From Rhodococcus sp. WMMA185 (GTDB taxonomy: Bacteria; Actinomycetota; Actinomycetes; Mycobacteriales; Mycobacteriaceae): a stretch of 64,000 nucleotides of DNA. The notes under the pieces were generated by a model, which saw only the letters and a program-made list of their open reading frames with translations, made no database searches and was not told where the DNA came from. Position numbers and translations under genes: made by a program. Position 1 is the first letter of the stretch. Every line of letters starts with the position of its first letter. The stretch lies in NCBI RefSeq assembly GCF_001767395.1, contig NZ_CP017014.1, positions 3,294,501 to 3,358,500 on the forward strand, written 5' to 3'. This document shows, in pieces, positions 17,889 to 26,318 of the stretch.

Positions 17889-20123
17889 TCGGACAAGTGC
17901 GATCGCAGCAGCCTCGATGGTGTCTTCGGACAGCAGAACCTCGAGTGCGGCGTCACCGAGAGGGATGAAGCTGTCCTCGCTCGTGACCCGGGCTAAGCGA
18001 CCGGTGAAGCCTTCGTCGACGAGCGCGGTGATCACGCCCTCGGACACACCCCCGCAGTGACGGGTCTCGTCGACGACGAGTACCCGACCGGTGGCGGCGG
18101 CCTCGCGGAGGATGTCCGGCATGGGCAGGGGCGCAAGCCATCGCATGTCCACCACCCGCGCAGTGATGTTCTCCCTCTGAAGCCGGCGAGCAACCCGCAG
18201 GCTCATCCGCACCCCGTTTCCGAACGTGACGATGGTCAGGTCCGTTCCGTCCCCGTAGGTTCGCGCCCTTCCGATCGCAACTTCGCTCTGCGCTCGGGTC
18301 ACCGGGCCCGGGTACGGCGCCAACCACTGCTCGTCGCCATCGGCGAACAGATCCCGGTTGTGGTACAGCGCAATCGGTTCGAGGAATACACACACCACCC
18401 CTGCGGTGTGCGCGGCCGCTGCGACAGTGTGCAACATGGCTGCCGCATCGTCCGGACGCGCCGGTGAGGCGATCACGATTCCGGGGATGTCGCGTAGCGC
18501 ACCTAGCGCGTTGTCGTTGTGGAAGTGTCCCCCGAACCCCTTCTGATAGCCGTACCCGGCGACTCGCACCACCATCGGATTTCGATACTGCCGGTCGGAG
18601 AAGAACTGCAGCGTGGCACCCTCCCCACGGATCTGATCTGCGGCGTTGTGCAGATAGGCGAGATACTGAATCTCCGGGATCGGCAGCAGCCCCGACACCC
18701 CTGCGCCGAGGGCGAGGCCCAGGATCGCCTGCTCATCGAGCACGGTGTCGAATACTCGGGCGGCGCCAGCCTTCTTCATCAGTCCCCTGGTCACCCCGTA
18801 GACGCCGCCCTTGCGGCCGACGTCCTCACCGAAAACCATCGCCTCCGGATAGAGCGCGAGTATCTCGAGCAGGGCTCGGTTGATCGACGAAGCTAGGGTC
18901 AAGGGGCCCTCGTCCTCCGGGAGAGGCGTTCTGAGAACCGTCGTACGACCAGCGGATTCGAGATCCCGAGGGGTGGCGGCGGCGGCTTCGTCGAGGCTCT
19001 CGCGCAACGGAGCCATCACCGCCGAGGCACTGCCGAGTTGCGGCTGCGTGGCAACCCGCTCGGCAAGGTCGAGCACTTCGGCACGCTTGTTCTCGTAGAG
19101 ATCGAGCACCTCGGTGGGGGTCAGGTGACCGCCCTCGAGCAGCAGTCGCGCCGTGCACAGCACCGGGTCGCGGTCGAAGTCCGCGGTGATCTCGTCCGGG
19201 CTGCGGTAGGCGGATTCGACGTCGGACCCGGCGTGCCCCATCAGCCGTACGGTGTGCAGGTGCAGGAACGCGGGACGCCGATGGGTTCGGACCCATTGCG
19301 CTGCGGCAGATGCAGTGGCGAATGCCGCCGATAGGTCCGAGCCGTCGGCCGCGAAGTATTCGAGGCCTTCGCTGGCTCCGAATGCGGACGCGATCCACCC
19401 TGCCGGGGTCTTCGTGCTGATCCCGAGCCCGTTGTCTTCACAGACGAAGAGCAGCGGCAGCGGCAGACCCTGATACGCGGCCGCAATAGCCGTATTGATC
19501 GCGCCCACCGCGGTCGAATGGTTCGCGGAGGCGTCGCCGAAGCTGCATACTGCGACCGCATCCGCGGGCCAAGGCGAGGCAACGTGCAGTTTGGCGGCCC
19601 TGCCGATGGAGAAGGCCACCCCGACCGCACGCGGCAGATGCGAGGCGATCGTCGAGGTCTGCGGAATCACGTTGAGATCGTGGCGACCGAAGACCTTGTG
19701 GCGCCCGCCCGACATCGGTTCCTCGGCAGCCGCGACGACCCCGAGCAGGACATCGCGCAGCGGGTCACTACCGGGAATCCGTCTCGCCCGCTCGAGAAAG
19801 AACCCGCCGGACCGGTAGTGCAACAGAGCCGGGTCGGTAGGACGCAAAGCAGCAGCCACCGCAGCGTTCCCTTCGTGGCCGGACGAACCGATGGTGTAGA
19901 AGCCGTCCCCACGCGATCGAAGCCACCGCGCCGCCAGATCGAGATGGCGGCTGCCCAACTGCGAATCGAAGAGCCCGAGCGCCTGCCCTACCGTCAGCAA
20001 GTCTCCTTCGCGAAGCGGTGCGTTCCGGTCGCCGAAACCGCCACTTGCACCGCGCCTCGTCGCAGAGACAGGACTCATCGCAGAGACAGTGGTGGTGAAG
20101 TACTCGTCGATGGGCTCAGCCAT
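17856..20123 (-). CDS. Fused E1 (alpha+beta) 2-oxoacid dehydrogenase
   Basis: Protein of 755 residues joining both halves of a thiamine-diphosphate E1 of the 2-oxoacid dehydrogenase type. The N-terminal half (to about 380) is alpha-like, with the TPP motif starting GDASANHS (196-201 onward). The C-terminal half is beta-like: FGEDVGRKGGVYGVT, then LDEQAILGLALGAG. The enzyme would decarboxylate a 2-oxo acid, perhaps branched-chain, and pass the acyl group to an E2. No E2 or E3 gene is nearby. I start at MAEPIDEYF; a longer frame adds 12 residues. The last 11 codons lie inside a dispersed palindromic repeat. Confidence 0.85.
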   Translation of the reverse strand: MAEPIDEYFTTTVSAMSPVSATRRGASGGFGDRNAPLREGDLLTVGQALGLFDSQLGSRHLDLAARWLRSRGDGFYTIGSSGHEGNAAVAAALRPTDPALLHYRSGGFFLERARRIPGSDPLRDVLLGVVAAAEEPMSGGRHKVFGRHDLNVIPQTSTIASHLPRAVGVAFSIGRAAKLHVASPWPADAVAVCSFGDASANHSTAVGAINTAIAAAYQGLPLPLLFVCEDNGLGISTKTPAGWIASAFGASEGLEYFAADGSDLSAAFATASAAAQWVRTHRRPAFLHLHTVRLMGHAGSDVESAYRSPDEITADFDRDPVLCTARLLLEGGHLTPTEVLDLYENKRAEVLDLAERVATQPQLGSASAVMAPLRESLDEAAAATPRDLESAGRTTVLRTPLPEDEGPLTLASSINRALLEILALYPEAMVFGEDVGRKGGVYGVTRGLMKKAGAARVFDTVLDEQAILGLALGAGVSGLLPIPEIQYLAYLHNAADQIRGEGATLQFFSDRQYRNPMVVRVAGYGYQKGFGGHFHNDNALGALRDIPGIVIASPARPDDAAAMLHTVAAAAHTAGVVCVFLEPIALYHNRDLFADGDEQWLAPYPGPVTRAQSEVAIGRARTYGDGTDLTIVTFGNGVRMSLRVARRLQRENITARVVDMRWLAPLPMPDILREAAATGRVLVVDETRHCGGVSEGVITALVDEGFTGRLARVTSEDSFIPLGDAALEVLLSEDTIEAAAIALVRSPNVTAVQSK

Positions 20124-20162
20124 GAATCGCGTCTCCTGAAATCGGCGGAATACGTCCACTCT

Positions 20163-20201
20163 GCCTTCTACAGGCGCCGAGGGGAGGTCGTTCTGTAGAA
20201 G
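20163..20201. promoter_or_regulatory. Ten-base inverted repeat in a divergent promoter
   Basis: CCTTCTACAG (20163-20172) and CTGTAGAAGG (20192-20201) are perfect complements 19 bases apart. They lie between the divergent E1 and sulfite-oxidase-like genes, so a regulator could control both. Confidence 0.5.
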
Positions 20202-20298
20202 GTTCCCCGAACCCCGATTTTGTTACAGTCGATATCAAGTATCACCGCTCGCGCCCAGACGAGATCGGCACGCACACAGATGAATTGCAGGTGCACAT

Positions 20299-21381
20299 AT
20301 GTGGGGCAAACGCGAAGACATGCTAGTCCACGAAGAGTCCCCGTATAACGCCGAACCTGCAGGTTCGGCGTTGGTGGACGGCGAGGTCACCGCCTTGGAC
20401 ACGTTCTACTGCCGCAACCACGGCGAGATCCCTGACATTCCCGGCAAGAAGTGGCGACTCTCGGTCACCGGACTGGTGAACCATGAACAGGACTTCACGC
20501 TCTCCGACCTCGAAAGCCGTTTCGAGACCCGCAGCCTCGTGGCGACACTGCAATGTGCGGGCAACCGCAGGGCGGGCCTCATCGCGGTGCGCGATATCCC
20601 GGGCGAACCCTGGGAATCTGGGGCGACATCCACCGCCGAGTGGCGCGGAGTGCGACTGTCGGACGTCCTGAGCGCCTGCGGAGTGCGCACCGACGGGCCC
20701 CTTCACGTGGAGTTCACCGCTCCGGACGTCGCGGACGAGGCGACACCACCACAGCAATACGGCAGCTCGATCCCGCTGTCCAAAGCCCTGTCGGATGAAG
20801 TTCTGCTGGCATGGGAGATGAATTCCGAACCCCTCCCCCGGGTTCACGGCGGCCCGGTCCGGGTGGTGGTTCCGGGGTACATCGGTGCCCGCAGCGTGAA
20901 GTGGATTACCGGCATCAAGGTTCAGGACCACCCGTCCGACAATTACTTCCAGTCCACCGTGTACCACATCCTCCCTGCCGACGCAGACCCCGATTCCGCG
21001 CGCCCAGGCGACGGCATCCCCCTCTCCTCGGTCGCACTGAACTGCGACATTCTCGAGCCGGCCGATGGGGCAACCGTCCCGGCGGGGCCACTTTCCGTCC
21101 ACGGATACGCGCTGGCGGGGGACGGTCGCGGGATCGCCCGGGTGGACGTATCCCTCGACGGCGGTCGCACGTGGGCGCAAGCGGAACTCGCCGCCGAGGT
21201 GAGTCCGTGGTCGTGGCGCCGCTGGTCACAGGTCGTCGACGCGACACCCGGACCGCTGACGATCACCGCGCGGGCCTGGGACACCACCGCTGCCATGCAA
21301 CCCGAATCGGCCGCCCAATTGTGGAACCCACACGGATACGTCAACAACTCCTGGCCCAGCGCGAATCTGACCGTCACCTGA
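20299..21381 (+). CDS. Sulfite-oxidase-family molybdopterin oxidoreductase
   Basis: Protein of 360 residues with a sulfite-oxidase-type molybdopterin domain and a C-terminal dimerisation domain (from about 245: LNCDILEPADGATVPAGP). The molybdenum-ligand Cys86 lies in LQCAGNRR, followed by WRGVRLSDVL and the WEMNSEPLPRVHGGPVR segment. There is no signal peptide or heme domain, so it is probably cytosolic. The physiological substrate may be sulfite or another oxyanion. Divergent from the E1 gene. Confidence 0.88.
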   Translation: MWGKREDMLVHEESPYNAEPAGSALVDGEVTALDTFYCRNHGEIPDIPGKKWRLSVTGLVNHEQDFTLSDLESRFETRSLVATLQCAGNRRAGLIAVRDIPGEPWESGATSTAEWRGVRLSDVLSACGVRTDGPLHVEFTAPDVADEATPPQQYGSSIPLSKALSDEVLLAWEMNSEPLPRVHGGPVRVVVPGYIGARSVKWITGIKVQDHPSDNYFQSTVYHILPADADPDSARPGDGIPLSSVALNCDILEPADGATVPAGPLSVHGYALAGDGRGIARVDVSLDGGRTWAQAELAAEVSPWSWRRWSQVVDATPGPLTITARAWDTTAAMQPESAAQLWNPHGYVNNSWPSANLTVT

Positions 21382-21439
21382 CGACAATCCGGCGGACGGA
21401 CGTGCCCGCACGGGTCACCGCCTCACCCGTGCCTGCTGT

Positions 21440-21488
21440 CCAATGTGACATCAGTTCGGTCTGATCGCACCAATGTCACATCCGGCGA
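21440..21488. repeat. 49-base palindromic repeat, copy B
   Basis: Starts CCAATGTGACATC and ends ATGTCACATCCGGCGA. Relative to copy A, base 8 changes C to G and its pairing partner at 38 changes G to C, so pairing is preserved. It lies between two convergent genes and may serve as a terminator. Confidence 0.6.
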
Positions 21489-21547
21489 GCTCGAGTCAGG
21501 CGGGCGGGCGTCCGGACCACCCGGCCTCGGCAGCGAAGACACCCGGA

Positions 21548-22279
21548 TCACCGCGTCCGGACTCCCCCGGTCTGGACACCCTTGACCAGCAGCCAGACGG
21601 CGAGCCCGATCTCGCCGATGACGGCAGGAGTGAGCAACACGGCGGAGATCGCACCGCCACCGGCGTCGGTGATCAGTTGCAGCAAGCTGTCTGCGATATA
21701 GCCGGCACCCGCCGCCACCAGAAGAACACCGAATATCCGTGGGACGTAGCGAGACCGGAGTAGGAGTAGTCCGAGGGTCAGGAGATGGAATCCAAAGAAC
21801 ACGAGAGCCAGCAGGAAGCCTCGAGCGAAGGCCTCGAGCGCGGCTAGCGCCTGATTCTGCGGGTCGACCGCATCCCCCGACCCATCGGTAAGCAGTGCGC
21901 GGGCGAGAAACGGCAGGATCAGCAGCGCCCCCAGAACAGCGGAGTAGACCAGCCGGAATGCGGCCGCCGTCAGCGAGAGCGCCCGGCCCGCCGGTGCCAG
22001 CAGCAGGTAGAGAGTCACCGACAGTACGACGTCCACCGCCACGATCGCGATCCAGGTGACGAGGCTGATGTCGAAGAGCCACGGCGACTGCGCGATCGAG
22101 TCCGCCGTCGCGGAAGCGTCGCCGGGAACGACGAACGATTCCAGCGTGAGCGGTCCCAGCATTCCCAATCCAGCCAGTGCCAGATACAACCAGCCGGTGG
22201 TCCGCGCGAGGCGGTCGGTAGTCGGCCCCGCAGGCTGGGCGGGCGACGCGGTGACCGACGATGCGAGTGTGGCGCTCAT
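21548..22279 (-). CDS. DUF4386-like membrane protein
   Basis: Membrane protein of 243 residues with about six hydrophobic spans, starting RLARTTGWLYLALAGLGMLG, characteristic of DUF4386 proteins. I start at MSATLASSVT, whose ATG overlaps the stop of the upstream NAD(P)-binding gene (ATGA). The pair is thus co-transcribed under the divergent TetR regulator. Function unknown. Confidence 0.75.
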   Translation of the reverse strand: MSATLASSVTASPAQPAGPTTDRLARTTGWLYLALAGLGMLGPLTLESFVVPGDASATADSIAQSPWLFDISLVTWIAIVAVDVVLSVTLYLLLAPAGRALSLTAAAFRLVYSAVLGALLILPFLARALLTDGSGDAVDPQNQALAALEAFARGFLLALVFFGFHLLTLGLLLLRSRYVPRIFGVLLVAAGAGYIADSLLQLITDAGGGAISAVLLTPAVIGEIGLAVWLLVKGVQTGGVRTR

Positions 22280-23010
22280 GCTGCCCCCTCGGCGTACGCG
22301 AGCGCGGACGGCGTCCGGCATCCGACGATGGCCGGCGCCTCCTGCACGAGTGCGTCGTCACGCAGGGCCTCGACCATGAACATCGCGAAGTCCACGCGGC
22401 GGGTCAAGTTGCTCGCGAGCACAGGATCTCCGACATGCCTGCTCCAGACCGGCAGCCCCTGGCTCTCACCTTCTTCCAGGTCGCTGCCGCGGACAACGGT
22501 CCACCGGGTGTCGCTGGCGAAGATTCGCCGGCACGCCTCCACCTGATCGTCGATGTCCACCACCCGCGCGAGCCTGGCCAACCGACTGACAACCGCGACG
22601 AACGCCTTCAGCCTGCGTGTGTAGACATCTTTGCCGTCGCGGGTGATGTGCCAGCCGCAGGAGAACACGAGCCGCGCACCCGGGCGCGCGTGGTCCAGAA
22701 CGGCCTGCGCGGTACCCGAGGCGTAGTGGCTCATGCCCCACGGCACCAGCACGGTCAGGACGCCGTCGCAGTCCGCCACCGCTCTCGCGATGACCTCGCG
22801 ATCGTTGGTCGCTCCGGGGACGACGGTGATCCGGCCGTCGAACTCCGCTAGCTTGCCCACGCTCTTCTCGCGGCAGACGCCGACGACGTCGTACCCCCGA
22901 TCGAGTGCGTGCCGCACCATGTAGCGGCCCAGCTTGCCTGAGGCGCCGACGATGCACACCTTCCCGGTTGCCTTCGGGTTTCCGTTCTCTCGGGTATCAG
23001 CGGTTTCCAT
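22276..23010 (-). CDS. NAD(P)-binding, NmrA/SDR-atypical family protein
   Basis: Protein of 244 residues with an N-terminal Rossmann motif GASGKLGRYMV (near 23-33). A typical SDR YxxxK is not apparent, so it belongs to the atypical, NmrA-like group that serves as reductase or redox sensor. The C terminus carries SNLTRRVDFAMFMVEAL. First gene of a two-gene operon with the DUF4386-like gene. Its promoter contains nested repeats likely bound by the divergent TetR protein. Confidence 0.78.
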   Translation of the reverse strand: METADTRENGNPKATGKVCIVGASGKLGRYMVRHALDRGYDVVGVCREKSVGKLAEFDGRITVVPGATNDREVIARAVADCDGVLTVLVPWGMSHYASGTAQAVLDHARPGARLVFSCGWHITRDGKDVYTRRLKAFVAVVSRLARLARVVDIDDQVEACRRIFASDTRWTVVRGSDLEEGESQGLPVWSRHVGDPVLASNLTRRVDFAMFMVEALRDDALVQEAPAIVGCRTPSALAYAEGAA

Positions 23011-23035
23011 GCGATCTCCTCACGTCGAGTACTGA

Positions 23036-23066
23036 CTTACACTGTAAGGTAACCTTACGCAGTAAG
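23036..23066. promoter_or_regulatory. Nested palindromic operator, TetR-type
   Basis: The core GTAAGGT-A-ACCTTAC (23044-23058) is a perfect 15-base palindrome. Outer half-sites CTTAC (23036-23040) and GTAAG (23062-23066) flank it symmetrically at three bases. The site lies between the NmrA-like gene and the TetR gene, so it probably mediates autoregulation and repression of the pair. Confidence 0.7.
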
Positions 23067-23108
23067 GTGGGTCAATCCCTGAAGTTGTTCACCCGAGCAG
23101 GAGGCCCC

Positions 23109-23789
23109 TTGCCCACAGAGAAATCAGCGCGTCGTGCACGACCCCATTCGCCACTGACGCTCGACGCGGTCCTCACCGCGGCCGTCGACCTCGCCGACCG
23201 CGCAGGGGTCTCCGCACTCTCGATGCGCAAACTCGCCGATCACCTCGGAGTCGAGGCGATGTCCCTGTATCACCACGTCGCCAACAAGGGCGCCATCCTC
23301 GACGGAATGGTCGACACCGTTTTCGCCGAGATCGATCTGCCGGAAAGCGACGGCGAGTGGCGGACAGCGATGCGCGAGCGGACCATCTCGGCGCGCGCCG
23401 TCCTTGTTCGCCACCCGTGGGCTATCGGTCTGATGGACTCGAGGGGCAATCCCGGGCCGGCGACCCTCCGACACCACGATGCCGTGATCGGAATCCTGCG
23501 CCGAGGTGGCTTCGACATCGCCGGCGCGGCCCATGCGATCTCGCTGATCGACAGCTATCTGTACGGCTTCGTCTTGCAGGAGCTCAATCTGCCGTTCGAG
23601 GGACCGGGCGAGCTCGAGGACGTCGCCGAGACGATCCTCGACCACATGCCCGCCGACGAGTTCCCGTATCTCACCGAGATGATCGTCGACCATGCCATGA
23701 AACCCGGCTACAACTACGCCGACGAGTTCGAGTTCGGACTCGACCTCATCCTCGACGGTCTCGAAGCGCTACGCAGCAAGGTTCGATGA
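23109..23789 (+). CDS. TetR family transcriptional regulator
   Basis: Repressor of 226 residues. The N-terminal helix-turn-helix reads LSMRKLADHLGVEAMSLYHHVANK, split here by position 45-68; the C-terminal part resembles the classical TetR ligand domain. I choose TTG 23109 because a perfect AGGAGG precedes it by four to five bases; longer frames run back through the operator. Divergent from the NAD(P)-binding/DUF4386 operon, which it probably controls. Ligand unknown. Confidence 0.85.
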   Translation: MPTEKSARRARPHSPLTLDAVLTAAVDLADRAGVSALSMRKLADHLGVEAMSLYHHVANKGAILDGMVDTVFAEIDLPESDGEWRTAMRERTISARAVLVRHPWAIGLMDSRGNPGPATLRHHDAVIGILRRGGFDIAGAAHAISLIDSYLYGFVLQELNLPFEGPGELEDVAETILDHMPADEFPYLTEMIVDHAMKPGYNYADEFEFGLDLILDGLEALRSKVR

Positions 23790-23802
23790 CGGCATCGGCG
23801 AC

Positions 23803-24216
23803 CTAGCTCGACGGCTTAGCAATCACAACCTCACCCTCGAGCCCATCGGGGTCGCGGAAGAAGATGCTGTGGACGGCGCCGAAGTCGTTGATGGTGCCGT
23901 CACTGGCAGCGTTGTCCATAAGTCGTTGCCGAATCGTGGCGAACGCCTCGGGCGAGGCGGCCTGCAGCCCGAAGTGGTCGATGCGGCCACGCCCCCACAT
24001 CGGTGTTTGGCGTTCGGGTTCGGTGTTGCCTTCGATGACGACGATGTTCAGCCCGGTATGCGGGCCGATGCGAATGTTGGTCATCGTTTCGTTCCCGCCC
24101 TGGCCGTGGGGACGCGTGGGCCCGACGTCGGCATCGAACACCTCGGCATAGAACTGGGCCAAACGGGCGACGTCCTTGGAGATCCACGCAATGTGGTTGA
24201 TGCCGTCGAGCAACAT
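23803..24216 (-). CDS. VOC/glyoxalase family protein
   Basis: Small metal-binding-fold protein of 137 residues starting MLLDGINHIAWISKD. It has the beta-alpha-beta glyoxalase/bleomycin-resistance layout, a His in IDHFGLQ and the C-terminal IFFRDPDGLEGEVV with the usual DPDG-x-x-E motif. It may be a lyase, isomerase or binding protein. The much longer open frame upstream is not supported. Single gene; its role is unknown. Confidence 0.8.
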   Translation of the reverse strand: MLLDGINHIAWISKDVARLAQFYAEVFDADVGPTRPHGQGGNETMTNIRIGPHTGLNIVVIEGNTEPERQTPMWGRGRIDHFGLQAASPEAFATIRQRLMDNAASDGTINDFGAVHSIFFRDPDGLEGEVVIAKPSS

Positions 24217-24391
24217 GATGTTCTCCCGTCTCGTCGGTAATGGAAGCGACCAGGCCGCAGTGCCCATCATCGTCCTCGAGATCGGTCTTCTGGCCGGAAC
24301 GGGACCATGGCCGAATTCCCCGCCACGCCGGTCACGATTCCATAGCGTCCGAGTCGAAGGTTTGACGTCTCCCCGGGCAGCGCCTACCTTC

Positions 24392-24411
24392 AATTCATTG
24401 ATTGATGAATT
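24392..24411. promoter_or_regulatory. Operator-like dyad before second ABC exporter
   Basis: AATTCAT-TGATTG-ATGAATT, perfect 7-base arms, 28 bases upstream of the permease start in a locally AT-rich stretch. The TetR gene at the end of the same operon is the likely binding factor. Confidence 0.55.
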
Positions 24412-24439
24412 TCTATCCGCCCGCCTCCGGGGAGTGCTC

Positions 24440-25492
24440 ATGCGCGCGATGATCGTCAAGGAATTTCGTGAGCTGCGGCGAGATCGCCGCACCCTCGCCA
24501 TGTTGGTTGCGTTACCGGTGCTACTCCTGATCGTCTTCGGTTTCGCAGCAAACTTCACCGTCGGGACGCTCGGGGTGACCATCACCGGTCCGAACGCCCA
24601 GACCGTGGCCGACCAACTCCAGGCAAACCCGCAGACGGAGGGAGAGTTTCGCATCGATGCGGTCGATCCCACCGGCACCGACGCGACCGCGCGCGACGCG
24701 CTGCGCGATGACGTCTCCGACCTGGCGATCGTCACGGGAGCCGGGAAGCCGATGGTGTACATCGACGGATCGAATCTCTTCGCCGCCCAAGCAGCCAAGA
24801 TCGCCGTCGCGCAGATGGGACCCGCTGTCGACTCGGAGGTGCTCTACAACCCGGACCTGAAGACATCTTGGGTGATGGTGCCCGCGATCATCGGACTGAT
24901 CCTGACGTTCATCGGCGGCATCATCACCAGCATCGGCCTGGTCAAGGAGCGTGAGGCGGGCACGCTGGAGCAGCTTGCGGTGATGCCGTTCTCGCCCGCG
25001 GAGGTGATCGCCGGCAAGATCGCACCGTACTTCCTGCTGGCTTCCCTCGACATGATCGCGGTGACCCTGCTCGGCATATGGATCTTCGGTGTGCCGTTCA
25101 ACGGCAACGTGCTGATCTTCGCGCTCGGGGCGGCGGTCTTCCTGTTCGTGGTACTCGGGGTGGGGGTGTTCATCTCGACGATCTCCAAGACCACCGGGCA
25201 GGCGATCCAGGCGGCGCTGATGGTGATGCTGCCGCAGGTCCTGCTGTCCGGCATGATCTTTCCACTCGACGCGATGGCTGCCGGGGTTCGTTGGATCGGG
25301 TACCTGTTGCCGCTGACGTACTTCACCAAGATCTCTCAGGGCGTGATGCTGCGTGGGGCAGAGTTGAACACCTTGTGGCTGCCGATCGGCGTGTTGGTGT
25401 TGATGGCCGTGGTGATCTTCGGGGCGGCGGTGTTCCGGCTGAAGCGGTCGATCGCGCCGGCAGGCAGGGCGGTGGTGCGTAGTGCCGAGTGA
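24440..25492 (+). CDS. ABC-2 type exporter permease (YhhJ/YbhS-like)
   Basis: Permease of 350 residues starting MRAMIVKEFRELRRDRRTL, the usual cytosolic entry. One N-terminal span, a large extracytoplasmic domain (about 45-185) and five C-terminal spans match drug-type ABC-2 exporters. KEREAGTLEQLAVMPFSPAEVI is the conserved coupling segment. GGGGAG precedes the start. It works with the two ATP-binding proteins encoded next; the order permease-ATPase-ATPase-TetR suggests a drug-efflux unit similar to YbhFSR. Confidence 0.85.
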   Translation: MRAMIVKEFRELRRDRRTLAMLVALPVLLLIVFGFAANFTVGTLGVTITGPNAQTVADQLQANPQTEGEFRIDAVDPTGTDATARDALRDDVSDLAIVTGAGKPMVYIDGSNLFAAQAAKIAVAQMGPAVDSEVLYNPDLKTSWVMVPAIIGLILTFIGGIITSIGLVKEREAGTLEQLAVMPFSPAEVIAGKIAPYFLLASLDMIAVTLLGIWIFGVPFNGNVLIFALGAAVFLFVVLGVGVFISTISKTTGQAIQAALMVMLPQVLLSGMIFPLDAMAAGVRWIGYLLPLTYFTKISQGVMLRGAELNTLWLPIGVLVLMAVVIFGAAVFRLKRSIAPAGRAVVRSAE

Positions 25493-26318
25493 AAGCACCT
25501 GGGGTGCGATCGGATTGACGGTGCGCTACGGCGGAAGACCGGCACTCGACGACGTGACCGTCGACATTCCGCGCGGAGAGGTCACCGCGGTCGTCGGAGG
25601 GGACGGGGCAGGCAAGACCAGCCTGCTCGGCGCGTTGGCTGGCCGCGTACCGATCGCCGAGGGCACCGTCACGATGCCTCCCAAGGACGAGGTCGGGTTC
25701 CAGCCGAGTGCCTCTGGAGTGTGGCTGGACATGACCGTGGACGAAAACATCGAATTCGTCGGCAGCGCATACGGAATGAAGTCGAAACAGCTGGCCGAGC
25801 GGAGCGAGTCCCTGCTGGGTCCGGCCGGTCTCGGTAGCGTCGGCGACCGGCTCGGCGCACAGCTGTCCGGCGGGATGCGGCACAAACTGGGCTTTTGCCT
25901 CGCGATGCTGCCTCGCCCGCAGGTGCTGCTGCTCGACGAACCGAGCACCGGCGTGGATCCGGTCAGCCGGGTGGAGCTGTGGCGGATGGTGGCGGAAGCG
26001 GCAGCGTCGGGCACGGCGGTGCTGATGTCGACGACGTACCTGGATGAGGCCGAGCGGGCACACCGAGTGCTGGTACTCGAGGCCGGTTCGGTGCTCGGGT
26101 GGGGAACCCCGGACAAGGTGATCTCCTCTGTCCCTGGGACGATCGTCACCGAAGGGACGCGGCCCGACGGCTTGGCCCGAACCTGGCGGCGGGGCAACAC
26201 CTTCCGGGTCTGGGATCCGGACGGGCAGGCCGATTCGGACGGACGAACCGACCTCGAGGACGCGGTGATCGCGCTGATGTTGCAGCGGGACGAGCAACGG
26301 GGGTCGGGGAATGACTGA
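25482..26318 (+). CDS. ABC exporter ATP-binding protein 1
   Basis: ATPase of 278 residues with Walker A GGDGAGKTS, signature LSGGMRHKL, Walker B VLLLDEPSTGVD and a TYLDEAE region with Thr-Tyr where the H-loop His is expected. GTG start overlaps the permease end by 11 bases. Its end overlaps the next ATPase by 8 bases. The two ATPases probably form a heterodimer, since each has one degenerate motif. Confidence 0.85.
   Translation: MPSESTWGAIGLTVRYGGRPALDDVTVDIPRGEVTAVVGGDGAGKTSLLGALAGRVPIAEGTVTMPPKDEVGFQPSASGVWLDMTVDENIEFVGSAYGMKSKQLAERSESLLGPAGLGSVGDRLGAQLSGGMRHKLGFCLAMLPRPQVLLLDEPSTGVDPVSRVELWRMVAEAAASGTAVLMSTTYLDEAERAHRVLVLEAGSVLGWGTPDKVISSVPGTIVTEGTRPDGLARTWRRGNTFRVWDPDGQADSDGRTDLEDAVIALMLQRDEQRGSGND

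Noticed and set aside
23803..24798. Long 331-codon frame for the VOC protein
   Set aside because: Only the last 137 residues are VOC-like; the extension runs antisense to the ABC permease gene.
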